In this document: positions 1 through 8,448 of the stretch, one piece after another | How the letters are laid out: each line of letters opens with the position of its first letter | Position numbering within the stretch: position 1 is the stretch's first letter | Source: Alphaproteobacteria bacterium | Lineage (GTDB): Bacteria; Pseudomonadota; Alphaproteobacteria; JAJTHO01 | Reading direction: 5' to 3' | Length of the DNA stretch: 16,769 nucleotides | Assembly (NCBI GenBank): GCA_021297975.1 | Contig: JAJTHO010000013.1 | Span: 1 to 16,769 of the forward strand | Position numbers and translations under genes: made by a program | The notes under the pieces: model-generated | The model's input: only the letters and a program-made list of their open reading frames with translations | Database searches by the model: none | Told to the model about the DNA's origin: nothing

Positions 1-3000
1 CCCCAACGTATTGCTCTGACGTATGAATCAAATAAATAGCGTTGTAAGGTAGCATTTGAATGCTTTGCATAGGTTTTTGTAATGCTGGCATCCAAATGCG
101 GATAGGCAATGTTTGCGGCGTTATCGTTAGCACTTTGCTGCCCTGCTGAATAGGGCGGGTTGCCCATAATCACGCGAATATCTAATTGCTTTTGGCGATG
201 ACGGCGGGTGCTGTTATCGTCCATCAAGTTATTTATCATATCTCCTTGTATTTTATCTTTTTCGTACAACTGAAACGTATCGGTTAAGCAAATGCCTTGG
301 AAGGGTTTATAGTCACCGCCCATTAAGCCATGATACACCGCCTCAATGTTAATCGCGGCAATGTAGTAGGCCAGCAGCACAATCTCATTGGCATGAATTT
401 CATGCGCGTATTTATGGGGGAGTTGTTCGGGGGTAATCAGCCCGCTTTGCAACATGCGGGTGATGAACGTGCCGGTGCCTGTGAACGGGTCAATAATATG
501 CACGCCGGGGCTTCCCAGCGTTTGCCCAAACTCTTCTTGCAATACATCATTCACGGAATGGATGATAAAATCCACAATCTCCACCGGGGTGTACACAATC
601 CCCAGGCGTTCGGTCATTTTCGGGAAGGCTTTGCGGAAAAACTTATCGTACAGTTCCACCACAATTTTTTGCTTAGCGGCGGCGTTCTCAATGCCTGCTG
701 CCCGCATTTTTACGCTTTGGTAAAACCGCTCTAGGGTATCGGTTTCTTTCTCAAGGCGGTGCTGCTCTAGAACATTCAGCGTGTGTTGCATGGCCAGCGA
801 CACAGGGTTGCTGCCTGCAAAGCTATAGCCCTCAAACAGCGCATCAAACACGGGCTTGGTGATAAGATGCTGTGCCAGCATTTCTATCACTTCCTCATTG
901 GTGATACTGCCATTCAAATCATCGCGCAATTCGCCTGCAAAGGCAGTGAACGCGGCTATCTCAATGGTGTTTTCGGGTGTGTCTAAAATCGCCTTAATGC
1001 GGGTGATGTGGGTTTGCGCAATTTTGGCAATATCCGTTGCCCAATCTTCCCAATGGTGGCGATTGCCGCATTTCTGCACAACCTTGGCATAAAGAGCGCG
1101 TTCAATTTCGCCCACTTCAAACTGTAAATTGTATTGCTCTGAAACTGTTGGGGTGGCTTTTTCGCCAATTTTATACTCGCCCTTGCCTGTTTTCTCGCCG
1201 CCGCTGTTGCTGGTTTTCTTACCAATTTTATCGGTTATGGCAATCACTTCCATTTTGTCGTTATCTTTGCCTATCAGCTCCAGCTTGTTGATATGAGCAT
1301 CGAAACGGTCATCATGCGAACGCAAGGCATTCAGCACTTCCCACACCACTTTATAGGTGTTGTTATCATTAAGCGCATCGTGCGGCTCCATCCCCGTAGG
1401 TATCACCACGGGCAAAATCACATAACCGCGTTTTTTATTCAGGGCATTGCGCATGATGCGCCCCACGGATTGCACCACGTCAATTTGCGAATTGCGGGGG
1501 GTTAGGAACAACACCGCATCAAGGGCGGGCACATCCACCCCTTCGGATAAACAGCGCACGTTGCTTAAAATGCGGCATGTGTCTTGGGGCAGCTCTTCCT
1601 TTAGCCACTTGAGTTTAGATTCTTTTTCCGTGGCGTTCATGCTGCCGTCAACGTGTTGTGCTTCGCATATCAGGGTGTTGTGGTCATCTTCCTGTTCTTG
1701 ATAGGCTTCCACAACCCGTTGAAACATTGCGGCAATGTTTTTTGAGCTTACTTTGTGCGTTTTGGCTTTTTTGGTTTTCGTGTTGGTTTGGGGTTCAATC
1801 ACTTGGCAAAACGCCACGGCGCGTTGCATCGGGGCTTCGTCATCGGTAAGGGTTTTTTCTTGCTCTTGCTTGCTTAATGCCTTCCAACAACCCACGATTT
1901 TCGCGGCATCATCTACTTTTAATTGGTTATCCTCATCCGCTAGCAACTTTTGCAAGCGGCTGCTGATATGCGCCTCATCAATGGTAAGCACTATCACCTT
2001 GTAATCCACAAGCAACCCCAGCGTTACCGCTTCGGAAAAGCTGATAGTAAACAGCGTTTCGCCATAAATGGTGGGGTCATCCATCGAACACAGAGCAACG
2101 CTGTCGCGTTCTGCTGTTGCCTTGGCAGGCGGGGCGTATATGCGCGGGGTGGCGGTCATATACAGGCGTTTGTGCGCCTTAATATAAGCAGCATCATGCA
2201 CCTTAACAAAGGTGCTTTCTGTTTTGTCTGCAAAGGTTGCGCCCGTGGTGCGGTGGGCTTCATCGCAAATAACGAGGTCAAAGCTTGGCAAGCCGTGCTG
2301 CTGTTGCGCCTCGTGTATCACCGCCAACGAATGATAGGTAGAAAACACCACGGTCATGTGGGCATTGTCATGCCGCTGCTGCATCGCCTTTGCGAGGCTG
2401 GCCGCATTGGTGGTGGCGGGGTATTGCAGTTCATGGGCTGTTAGTTCCCGAATATCATCATCGGCAGCGTATTTCTTCCCCACGTCACTATCTGAACACA
2501 CGGCAAAACTATGCAGCGGCGTTTCGCTTTCTTGTGTCCATTCAGTAAGCGTTTGGGAAAGCAGGGAAAGGCTTGGCACTAAAAACAACACGCGCTTGTT
2601 TTTGCCCGTCACTGTTTCGGCAATCTTCAGGCTGGTGAAGGTTTTACCCGTGCCGCACGCCATAATCAGCTTGCCCCTGTCCACCGTTTGGAATTTTTCC
2701 TCTACAGCTTTCAGGGCTTTTTGCTGGTGCGAGCGTAGCGCCTTTTTTGTTTTAAGAACAGGGGCATGATGCGGCTGGTATTGTGCCCAATCAATTTGAC
2801 TGTTTTCAAGCGCGTGCAGGTCAATTTTAGTGACGGGCGGGGTTTGGTCGCTTAACGCATTTTCGGCATTCTCTCCCCAATTATTGGTGGTGGTGATAAT
2901 GACACGATGCGTAAAGGGGGCTTTGCCGCTGGCTGTAAAAAAACTGTCAATATCGGCTTTTTGCACGCGGTAATCGGCAGCATAAAACTTGCACTGAATA

Positions 3001-3281
3001 GCGTGGTATTCATTCGTGCCGTTGGTGAGGGCAACTAAATCAATGCCCGTATCCGTTCTTACAATGCCTTGTTCTGCTGCCCAGTCTTTATATTTCCATG
3101 TTTTGCTGTACAGGTCTTTATAGGTTGGTTCATTGCGTAAATAGGTAAGAATGAGGTCTTCAAAATATGTCCCCTTCTCACTTTCTGTTTTTGCTGCGTC
3201 TCTGTATTTTGTAAGGATATTAAGCAAAGGTGATGCGGCATAAGGGGACTGTGTTAGATTTTCTGCACGCAATGCAGTCAT
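1..3281 (-). CDS. Type ISP restriction-modification enzyme (nuclease-helicase-methyltransferase), 3' end beyond window
   Basis: This is a single-polypeptide restriction enzyme expected to methylate host DNA and to translocate on and cut unmodified DNA. Read by hand, the frame stays open for 1093 codons from the ATG at 3281 to the left edge, so the end is missing. An Mrr-like PD-(D/E)XK nuclease comes first, with Asp81 in GIDLVA and Q96-C97-K98. A superfamily 2 helicase follows, with Walker A ACGTGKT (208-214, K213) and DEAH (340-343). A gamma-class N6-adenine methyltransferase comes last, with motif I DPFTGTG (931-937) and motif IV NPPY (1041-1044). This domain order is that of the LlaGI/LlaBIII family, whose members are roughly 1,570-1,580 residues, so the part not seen is probably the rest of the methyltransferase and the target-recognition domain. 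A GGGGG-rich stretch about 9 nt upstream could serve as ribosome binding site. It lies 197 bp downstream of the fic gene on the same strand. Target site and activity cannot be read from the sequence. Confidence 0.92.
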   Translation of the reverse strand, partial: MTALRAENLTQSPYAASPLLNILTKYRDAAKTESEKGTYFEDLILTYLRNEPTYKDLYSKTWKYKDWAAEQGIVRTDTGIDLVALTNGTNEYHAIQCKFYAADYRVQKADIDSFFTASGKAPFTHRVIITTTNNWGENAENALSDQTPPVTKIDLHALENSQIDWAQYQPHHAPVLKTKKALRSHQQKALKAVEEKFQTVDRGKLIMACGTGKTFTSLKIAETVTGKNKRVLFLVPSLSLLSQTLTEWTQESETPLHSFAVCSDSDVGKKYAADDDIRELTAHELQYPATTNAASLAKAMQQRHDNAHMTVVFSTYHSLAVIHEAQQQHGLPSFDLVICDEAHRTTGATFADKTESTFVKVHDAAYIKAHKRLYMTATPRIYAPPAKATAERDSVALCSMDDPTIYGETLFTISFSEAVTLGLLVDYKVIVLTIDEAHISSRLQKLLADEDNQLKVDDAAKIVGCWKALSKQEQEKTLTDDEAPMQRAVAFCQVIEPQTNTKTKKAKTHKVSSKNIAAMFQRVVEAYQEQEDDHNTLICEAQHVDGSMNATEKESKLKWLKEELPQDTCRILSNVRCLSEGVDVPALDAVLFLTPRNSQIDVVQSVGRIMRNALNKKRGYVILPVVIPTGMEPHDALNDNNTYKVVWEVLNALRSHDDRFDAHINKLELIGKDNDKMEVIAITDKIGKKTSNSGGEKTGKGEYKIGEKATPTVSEQYNLQFEVGEIERALYAKVVQKCGNRHHWEDWATDIAKIAQTHITRIKAILDTPENTIEIAAFTAFAGELRDDLNGSITNEEVIEMLAQHLITKPVFDALFEGYSFAGSNPVSLAMQHTLNVLEQHRLEKETDTLERFYQSVKMRAAGIENAAAKQKIVVELYDKFFRKAFPKMTERLGIVYTPVEIVDFIIHSVNDVLQEEFGQTLGSPGVHIIDPFTGTGTFITRMLQSGLITPEQLPHKYAHEIHANEIVLLAYYIAAINIEAVYHGLMGGDYKPFQGICLTDTFQLYEKDKIQGDMINNLMDDNSTRRHRQKQLDIRVIMGNPPYSAGQQSANDNAANIAYPHLDASITKTYAKHSNATLQRYLFDSYVRAIRW

Positions 3282-3309
3282 GAATTCTATCCCCCACAAA
3301 AATTTTCAC

Positions 3310-3336
3310 ATCTTAATAACTGTTAATGATTATCAA
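3310..3336 (-). promoter_or_regulatory. Possible promoter of the Type ISP gene
   Basis: On the minus strand TTGATA (3331-3336) and TAAGAT (3310-3315) resemble -35 and -10 boxes, but the 15-nt spacer is short. The position, about 30 bp before the start codon and just downstream of the 42-bp repeats, is right for the restriction gene. The stretch GATAATCATTA also resembles half a Fur box, which I do not rely on. Weak call. Confidence 0.3.
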
Positions 3337-3354
3337 GGCTAGTCACTTTTACAC

Positions 3355-3455
3355 GGCACTTTCTATGTATGTCGCGAATGATATGGGTAAGAATACCCCA
3401 TTTCCTACACACATCGCGGATGATATGGGTAAGAAAGTGCCATTTCGTATACACG
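3355..3455. repeat. 42-bp tandem repeat with flanking inverted repeat in front of the Type ISP gene
   Basis: Two adjacent 42-bp units, 3372-3413 and 3414-3455, match at 34 of 42 positions. Their first 22 bases differ at one position only (TCGCGAATGATATGGG against TCGCGGATGATATGGG, then TAAGAA in both). A perfect 10-bp inverted repeat, GGCACTTTCT (3355-3364) and AGAAAGTGCC (3432-3441), brackets the first unit and most of the second. The block fills most of the fic to Type ISP gap and sits upstream of the restriction gene on its coding strand, so an operator for its expression is the simplest reading. No coding sequence is seen here. The exact role is inference. Confidence 0.7.
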
Positions 3456-3478
3456 TTTTTAGAATGTGATGAAAATCT

Positions 3479-4573
3479 TTACAGGTCATGCACACCTCTA
3501 AGACAAGCAACTAAGTCTGCGTTCACATAATAACTTTCACGCCCTAAGCGCACTTTTTGCATTAATTCAATATCATGCATGGCATCAAGATATTTTGCCG
3601 CCGTTTTTCTAGTAATGCCAAGTTCTTGCTCTACCCCCTGTATTTTGGTGTAGGGGTGGCTAAAAATCACGTTCAGCAAGTCTTGGCTGTATATTTTCGG
3701 CAGTTCTGAGCGGATTTTATGCTTGTGATGCTGCATCACCTCTTTAATCGCCCGCACTAGGCGGGTTGTTTGAATGGCGGTTTGCTCAACCCCCACCAGC
3801 ATATAGAACACCCATTCCGCCCATGCGCCTGTCTCACGCACGGTTTGCAACAAACGATAGTAATCCGCTTTTTGTTGATTGATATAGCGGGAAAGATACA
3901 GCACAGGGGTAGAGAGCAAGCCTTGCTTAACAAGGTAGAGGATATTTATCATCCGCCCCGTTCTGCCATTCCCATCATAAAACGGGTGGATGCTTTCAAA
4001 CTGGTGATGAATAATTGCCATTTTAATCAGCGGGTCTAGCGGGCTTGCCTCATTATCGTTGATAAAGGTTTCGAGGTTGCCCATCAGGCTTAAAATCTGT
4101 GCAGGGTCTTGCGGCGGGGTGTAAATCACTTCCCCCGTGCGGTCGTTCTTTAACGCTGTGCCGGATACTTTACGAAAGCCCGCGCTGTTTTCCTCTAAGG
4201 TCGCTTGCATCTGTAAAATATGGTTGTTGGTGAGCAAGCCCGTTTCTTTCACCAGCACAAAGCCCTGCTTCAGCGCGGCGGCATAATTGTAAACCTCTTT
4301 CGCGGCTTTGGTGGTGAACAGGTTGGCGTTGGCATCGCTTTTATACAGCTCATCATGGGTGGTGATGATGTTTTCAATAGCAGAGCTGTCTTTGGCTTCC
4401 TGTAAGGCCAGTGTGTTCAGCAAAATGTTCTGGTTAGGGATAAGGTCGGTTACGCCCTTTAATTCCGCAAGGGCTTTGTTTGCCAGCAATGCTTGCTTAA
4501 GAATGGGCACGGTTTCAAGGTCAATCGCGAGCGGCAGGCGCGGCAATAGAGGGGGGGCATCATGCAGTGCCAT
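3479..4573 (-). CDS. Fic family protein AMP-transferase, class II, with C-terminal winged helix
   Basis: Fic enzymes usually move AMP from ATP onto a hydroxyl side chain of a target protein. The 364-residue protein has the full active-site loop HPFYDGNGRTGR (196-207), with catalytic His196. An N-terminal inhibitory helix carries S63-x-x-x-E67-N68, which matches the class II (S/T)xxxE(G/N) signature, so the enzyme should be self-inhibited until activated. Residues about 299-355 look like a winged helix-turn-helix (for example GITRKTAAKYLD at 319-330), as in SoFic-like proteins of similar length, and could bind DNA. The start at 4573 is preceded by GGAAG close to the ATG. It lies 61 bp after the broken recombinase and 197 bp before the Type ISP gene, all on one strand. 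Fic genes are often found inside restriction loci, so a link to the restriction enzyme is plausible but not shown. Confidence 0.92.
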   Translation of the reverse strand: MALHDAPPLLPRLPLAIDLETVPILKQALLANKALAELKGVTDLIPNQNILLNTLALQEAKDSSAIENIITTHDELYKSDANANLFTTKAAKEVYNYAAALKQGFVLVKETGLLTNNHILQMQATLEENSAGFRKVSGTALKNDRTGEVIYTPPQDPAQILSLMGNLETFINDNEASPLDPLIKMAIIHHQFESIHPFYDGNGRTGRMINILYLVKQGLLSTPVLYLSRYINQQKADYYRLLQTVRETGAWAEWVFYMLVGVEQTAIQTTRLVRAIKEVMQHHKHKIRSELPKIYSQDLLNVIFSHPYTKIQGVEQELGITRKTAAKYLDAMHDIELMQKVRLGRESYYVNADLVACLRGVHDL

Positions 4574-4633
4574 ACACTTCCTTTTTCAATACGGGCACTT
4601 TACAGAAAAAAATGCACCATCCAAGCAGCGATT

Positions 4634-5266
4634 TTAATGCATAATCCCCATTTCTTCCAATGCCGCAAAAAAGCGTTCTTTGTTGATACTTTTTTCCGTT
4701 GTCGGCGCTCCTATTTTGCGCATCACCTCCCCCTGCCGATAGGTATCCAACTTCCCATAACTGATAAACGTGGTCAGCGGGCTTTCGTGGCCTAAATTCT
4801 GGCTCCACGCTTTATACTCTTCCGGGGTTTTGCACACCTGTTGCCCATGCAGCACCAGCGTGTTGCGAAAGGTGTGCGGCGTGAAATAGGGCAAGCCTGC
4901 ATTATGAAAGGCTTGCTTGAATATCTCGCGTATCGGGGTTGTGGTTTTCCAGTGCAGCGGCTCTAGGCCAGTACACACAAAGCCCTGATTGCTGTCATGC
5001 CCGATTTTATTGCGCGGGAATACCGGGTCGTTGAGGCTGTAGAGCTGTTCTTTAAGCAGTGTGTTTACCCAGTCCGTCACAACCCCAGTTATATCATCGC
5101 CAATGGGGAAAAAATAGGTATCTATCCGTTTTGAAAACTTGGTGTTCACCTCGTTCGGGTCTTGCCGCACCAGCTTTTTTTCAAGGTCTAGGTGCTTGAG
5201 CTTGAGCGAGGCAATCGCGCTGTCGCGCATCCCGGTTAGAATGGTGAAGGCAAACAGGGTAGCATA
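4634..5266 (-). pseudogene. Tyrosine recombinase, C-terminal catalytic fragment (front half lost)
   Basis: This frame carries a nearly complete recombinase catalytic domain with no N-terminal part. Numbering from the Met at 5230, the residues are catalytic Arg2 in TGMRDSA, a likely beta-hairpin Lys (K32 or K34), H119-x-x-R122 in HTFRNT, His148 in LGHES and nucleophile Tyr158 in SYGKL. The reading frame continues upstream of 5230 as TLFAFTILTG, which is the usual helix just before the first catalytic Arg, so the Met at 5230 is internal and not a true start. A TAG at 5267-5269 then ends the homology, only 2 bp after the stop of the DUF262 gene. The core- and arm-binding domains are absent from the window. 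I infer that arrival of the DUF262 gene or a deletion removed them. It is unlikely to act as an integrase. Confidence 0.85.
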
Positions 5267-5271
5267 CTAAC

Positions 5272-7038
5272 TCATTTTATTTTCCAAACCTCAGTATAAA
5301 ATACTTTCGCTAAATCTTGCGTTCGTTGCTCTATTTCTTTGTCGCCCCAACTAGGGAACGCTTCATATTTTGCAACAAAGTTTTTAACTATGTTTAATTG
5401 AGATCTTCTGTAATTGCACAGCTTATCTTTAAAAGTACCATTCCCCGCTTCTTCGTTTATCATGTGACATAAGGGCAAAATGTTCCCTATAGATTGTCGC
5501 ATTGTAACTTGCTCATCAGATTGGTTGGCAATATGTTCAAGGCTTGGCTTCTGGGGCTTGAGCTCGGTTGTTTTTTGAAGATAGCGCTCATATTTGTCAA
5601 AAATATATTGGATGATCTTTTTATCATTAGTATCTTTAAAACTTAGCTTAGCTAGTCCATCTGAAAATGCTACTTCTGTAGGAAGTTTTTCTACTAAAGA
5701 TGGTTTTAAATCGTTTTCTAAATATGCAGCTATTTTAGTTTTATCATTTCCTAAAGATCTTAAATAACGAGCGGTGCTGGAGTATTTTCCCTCTAAACCC
5801 GAAGCCCGCATTGAACAGATAGCCGTAAATTGAAAATGGAAATTTTCTAATAATTCCAGCGCAGAAATTAAATTTCTTGTAGTTATTAAACCAACTTTCT
5901 TCAAGTCAATTAAACACAAAATCAATGTTCTGGTTTGCGTAACGTTAAATATATCAAAGGAACGGAGGATTTCGCAGATTGGCTTTTCTTCAGGTTGCGG
6001 CCAATCTTTTTCTTCAGGATTAGTGATTAACAAGTAGTGTTTTGCACTCTTGCAAAGTGAGTCAAAAAAATCTGCAGCATCTATTTTTCTATTCGGGTCT
6101 CTATCTCTTTGGCGTTTTTTAAAGGTACGGTATATTTTATCTTCTTGTGTAAAGCTGTAATTTGAAATCCAGAAATGTCTGAAAAAACTATTGATATTGG
6201 GCTTTGCGCCCCTTTTAATTAAGGTATCTCCAATCGATTGCCATTTTGCCTTTGCTTCATCAATCGGGTGAGTGTTTGGTAAATTCTGAAATAACTCGTT
6301 TTTTATCAGATCTATAACAGAAAGATTTATGCCTCTGGCATTCAATGTTTCAAATATAGTATACGCATCATCTTCTTCTTTCACGGTAACATATATGATC
6401 TTTAAATAATCCAACACCTGCGCTCTGATAGCAGTAAGTATTGCTAGGTATTTTTCATTGTCATCACCGTTAAGACTAGCTGAATCCTCAATCTTTTCAA
6501 AGATCGCCTGCATAGAGAGCCTATTGGCAAAATCCTTATAAGCAGTAAGCATCAACTTATCTTCATCTGTTTCTGCCTGAATTTGTTCTTTTTCGTAATT
6601 CTGAATACTCAATATAAAGAAACGAGCTTCTGTTTCGTTGGTAAGTTTGAAAAAGGGATCCCCATTTAAGTCTTTCCCTTCTATAAACTGCTCATACATT
6701 GTTTTGGCAACCTGATCTTTTCCTATTCCTTTAAAATTTTCTATTAAGGCGGAAAGCAGAATTGTTATGCTTGTTAATCTTTGCTGCCCATCAACGATCT
6801 GCATCGTTGGCGACATTTTCTCTCCTATTAAGACGATAACACCGATAAAATACTCTTGGTTTACACATTTTCCATTTTCGACTTTTATGTTTTCACAGAT
6901 ATCATCCATAAAAGCATCGATTTGTTCTTTTTTCCAAGAATAATTCCTTTGGAATCTAGGAATCACATACTTCTTATTAGTAGCAAGAAGGTTATTAATC
7001 GTCTCAGTATAAGCATGAATTTCCAAGATGTACTCCAA
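5272..7038 (-). CDS. DUF262/DUF1524 protein, GmrSD-like Type IV restriction or phage-defence nuclease
   Basis: The 588-residue protein joins the two halves of the GmrSD family. The N-terminal DUF262 domain, a ParB/sulfiredoxin-like NTP-binding fold, shows IPRFQRNYSW (26-35), IVDGQQRLT (81-89) and FETLNARGINLS (229-240). The C-terminal DUF1524 His-Me finger nuclease region shows LEHIANQ (500-506, likely catalytic His502), SIGNILPL (516-523) and a later N-x(8)-K element (Asn528, Lys537). Relatives include GmrSD, BrxU and SspE, which use NTP-stimulated cleavage against phage DNA that is modified or lacks the host mark. The target here cannot be told. Codon 1 is TTG (7036-7038): the frame is open for 25 more codons upstream but has no ATG, and no strong ribosome site is seen. 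The next in-frame Met is residue 44, which would remove the first conserved motif. The gene is visibly AT-rich (21 of 60 G+C in 5641-5700), which suggests recent transfer. Confidence 0.9.
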   Translation of the reverse strand: MEYILEIHAYTETINNLLATNKKYVIPRFQRNYSWKKEQIDAFMDDICENIKVENGKCVNQEYFIGVIVLIGEKMSPTMQIVDGQQRLTSITILLSALIENFKGIGKDQVAKTMYEQFIEGKDLNGDPFFKLTNETEARFFILSIQNYEKEQIQAETDEDKLMLTAYKDFANRLSMQAIFEKIEDSASLNGDDNEKYLAILTAIRAQVLDYLKIIYVTVKEEDDAYTIFETLNARGINLSVIDLIKNELFQNLPNTHPIDEAKAKWQSIGDTLIKRGAKPNINSFFRHFWISNYSFTQEDKIYRTFKKRQRDRDPNRKIDAADFFDSLCKSAKHYLLITNPEEKDWPQPEEKPICEILRSFDIFNVTQTRTLILCLIDLKKVGLITTRNLISALELLENFHFQFTAICSMRASGLEGKYSSTARYLRSLGNDKTKIAAYLENDLKPSLVEKLPTEVAFSDGLAKLSFKDTNDKKIIQYIFDKYERYLQKTTELKPQKPSLEHIANQSDEQVTMRQSIGNILPLCHMINEEAGNGTFKDKLCNYRRSQLNIVKNFVAKYEAFPSWGDKEIEQRTQDLAKVFYTEVWKIK

Positions 7039-7173
7039 TATTGTAGTGTGGATATAGAGTTTTATGCAGAACTTAAATGCTATTTTATGTCGCCGATTTA
7101 AAATGTTATGCTAGTAAAACTAGAAGCAATACGCTCATTTAGCCGCAATAAAAGAAATGGTGTTGCAAAAACA
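7039..7173. other. AT-rich spacer between integrase and DUF262 gene
   Basis: These 135 bp separate the integrase stop from the TTG start of the DUF262 gene. The DUF262 frame is open back to a TAG next to 7101 but contains no ATG. A promoter for the DUF262 gene probably lies here because the sequence is AT-rich, but I cannot pick boxes with confidence. No trace of the missing N-terminal part of the broken recombinase is visible. Confidence 0.4.
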
Positions 7174-8397
7174 CTATGCTGCCCACCTAAAATTACCCTC
7201 AACAACGTTATACTGACCTACCGCCTCATCCAAATAATCCGCCCATTCCTGCATCATTTTATGCCGTTCATCCAAAAATTGCGCTCTGTCATAAGCAGCA
7301 GCAATTTTATCACGCGGCGCATGGGCAAGCTGTCTATCTACAACCTCATGCCTATATCCTAATTTCTCTTTAATCGTGCTCATTGCCAAGGCTCTAAACC
7401 CGTGCCCGGTCATCTCACCTTTATAGCCCAAGCGTTCAAGGGCTTTAAGCACGGTGTTGTTGCTCATGGATTTGCGCGGCTCTACCTGATTAGGAAAAAC
7501 GTGTCCCCACTGCCCTGTATGAGCGTGCAATTCATTCAAAATTGTTACAACTTGACGTGCAAGCGGCACAACATGCACTTGCCTCATCTTCATACGTTCG
7601 GCTGGTATTATCCACTCGCCACGCTCTAGGTCAAACTCTTCCCAGCGGGCGTTTATCAGTTCGCTTGTGCGCACAAAGGTAAGCATTAACAGTTTAATAG
7701 CCGCTATAGTACGAGGGTAGAGACGGGCATCATTGCGTGATAGAGCATCTAAGAAAGCGGGGAGCGCCTTTGCGTCAATCGCTGCAAAATGTCCGTGCTT
7801 AATAGGTTTTAACGCGCCTTTTAAATCCGCGGAAATATCACGCTCCCCGCGCCCTGTAACAATTGCATAGCGAAATACTTGCCCGCACACTTGCAAGGCG
7901 CGGTGTGCAATCTCATAAGCCCCACGTTGTTCAATTTTCCTTAAAGCAGCAAGCAACTGTGGCGGCGATATCTCTTTAATAGGATGCGCACCAATTTCAG
8001 GAAAAACATCCGCTTGCAGTCTCTTGAGAACATAGGCGGCATGACGCGGCACCCAGCGTGTCTTTTGTATATCATACCATTCGCGGGCTAGAGCTTCAAA
8101 AGTGTTTTCAGCATTCAGCTTTGCAAGGCTTTGTGCGTGTTTCTTCTCAATAGAGGGGTCTGCACCGCCTGCTAAGAGTTTTCGCGCCGCATCTCTTTTC
8201 TCTCTTGCCTCGCCCAGTGTCACTTCAGGATAGACGCCAAAGGAAAGCAGCTTCTCTTTACCATGCAATCGGTATTTCCATTGCCAGTATTTTGCCCCCG
8301 TTGGCATCACTTTTAGAAACAGCCCGCCGCTATCCGCCAATTTACGCGGTTTTGCCTCGGGTTTAGCATTCTTACAAACTGCATCATTTAAGGGCAT
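7174..8397 (-). CDS. P4-type tyrosine integrase (DUF4102 arm-binding domain)
   Basis: This 407-residue site-specific recombinase is predicted to insert and excise the island. Residues about 1-85 form the DUF4102-type arm DNA-binding domain (LADSGGLFLKV at 20-30, FGVYPEVTLGEAR at 53-65). A core-binding domain follows at about 98-190. The catalytic domain has every expected residue: Arg243 in VRTSEL, Lys270, H332-G-F-R335, His359 and nucleophile Tyr369. The length is normal for the family and nothing looks broken. It lies 163 bp from the 3' end of tRNA-Asn and points away from it, the classic layout for an island integrated at a tRNA 3' end. There is no clear Shine-Dalgarno sequence, and the start codon touches one of four TTACCCCCA repeats, so the enzyme may control its own expression. 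Confidence 0.95.
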   Translation of the reverse strand: MPLNDAVCKNAKPEAKPRKLADSGGLFLKVMPTGAKYWQWKYRLHGKEKLLSFGVYPEVTLGEAREKRDAARKLLAGGADPSIEKKHAQSLAKLNAENTFEALAREWYDIQKTRWVPRHAAYVLKRLQADVFPEIGAHPIKEISPPQLLAALRKIEQRGAYEIAHRALQVCGQVFRYAIVTGRGERDISADLKGALKPIKHGHFAAIDAKALPAFLDALSRNDARLYPRTIAAIKLLMLTFVRTSELINARWEEFDLERGEWIIPAERMKMRQVHVVPLARQVVTILNELHAHTGQWGHVFPNQVEPRKSMSNNTVLKALERLGYKGEMTGHGFRALAMSTIKEKLGYRHEVVDRQLAHAPRDKIAAAYDRAQFLDERHKMMQEWADYLDEAVGQYNVVEGNFRWAA

Positions 8398-8448
8398 TGG
8401 GGGTAACAGTTTTTGGGGGTAAAATTATTACCCCCACATTTACCCCCA
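8397..8448. repeat. Four copies of TTACCCCCA at the integrase start
   Basis: The nonamer occurs as its complement at 8398-8406 and 8414-8422, and directly at 8428-8436 and 8440-8448. The two inner copies face each other and form an 8-bp hairpin, GGGGGTAA (8415-8422) and TTACCCCC (8428-8435), with a 5-nt loop. Placed between the integrase gene and the tRNA att site, they are good candidates for integrase arm-type sites or for an operator that represses the integrase. This role is inferred from position and pattern. Confidence 0.7.

Noticed and set aside
330..2769. Many plus-strand frames of 60-164 codons opposite the Type ISP gene
   Set aside because: They are antisense shadows. The minus frame is open for 1093 codons and carries nuclease, helicase and methyltransferase motifs.
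3320..3336. Fur-box-like GATAATCATTA upstream of the Type ISP gene
   Set aside because: It is only half a site, AT-rich, and better explained as part of a promoter.
3372..3455. CRISPR array
   Set aside because: There are only two adjacent imperfect units without unique spacers, and no cas genes.
4560..4808. 82-codon minus frame overlapping fic and the recombinase fragment
   Set aside because: It is out of frame with both recognised genes and has no recognisable motif.
8340..8370. Second att copy from CCTCGGG-like similarity within the integrase gene
   Set aside because: The match is only a few bases and lies inside coding sequence. No real copy of the tRNA 3' end was found.
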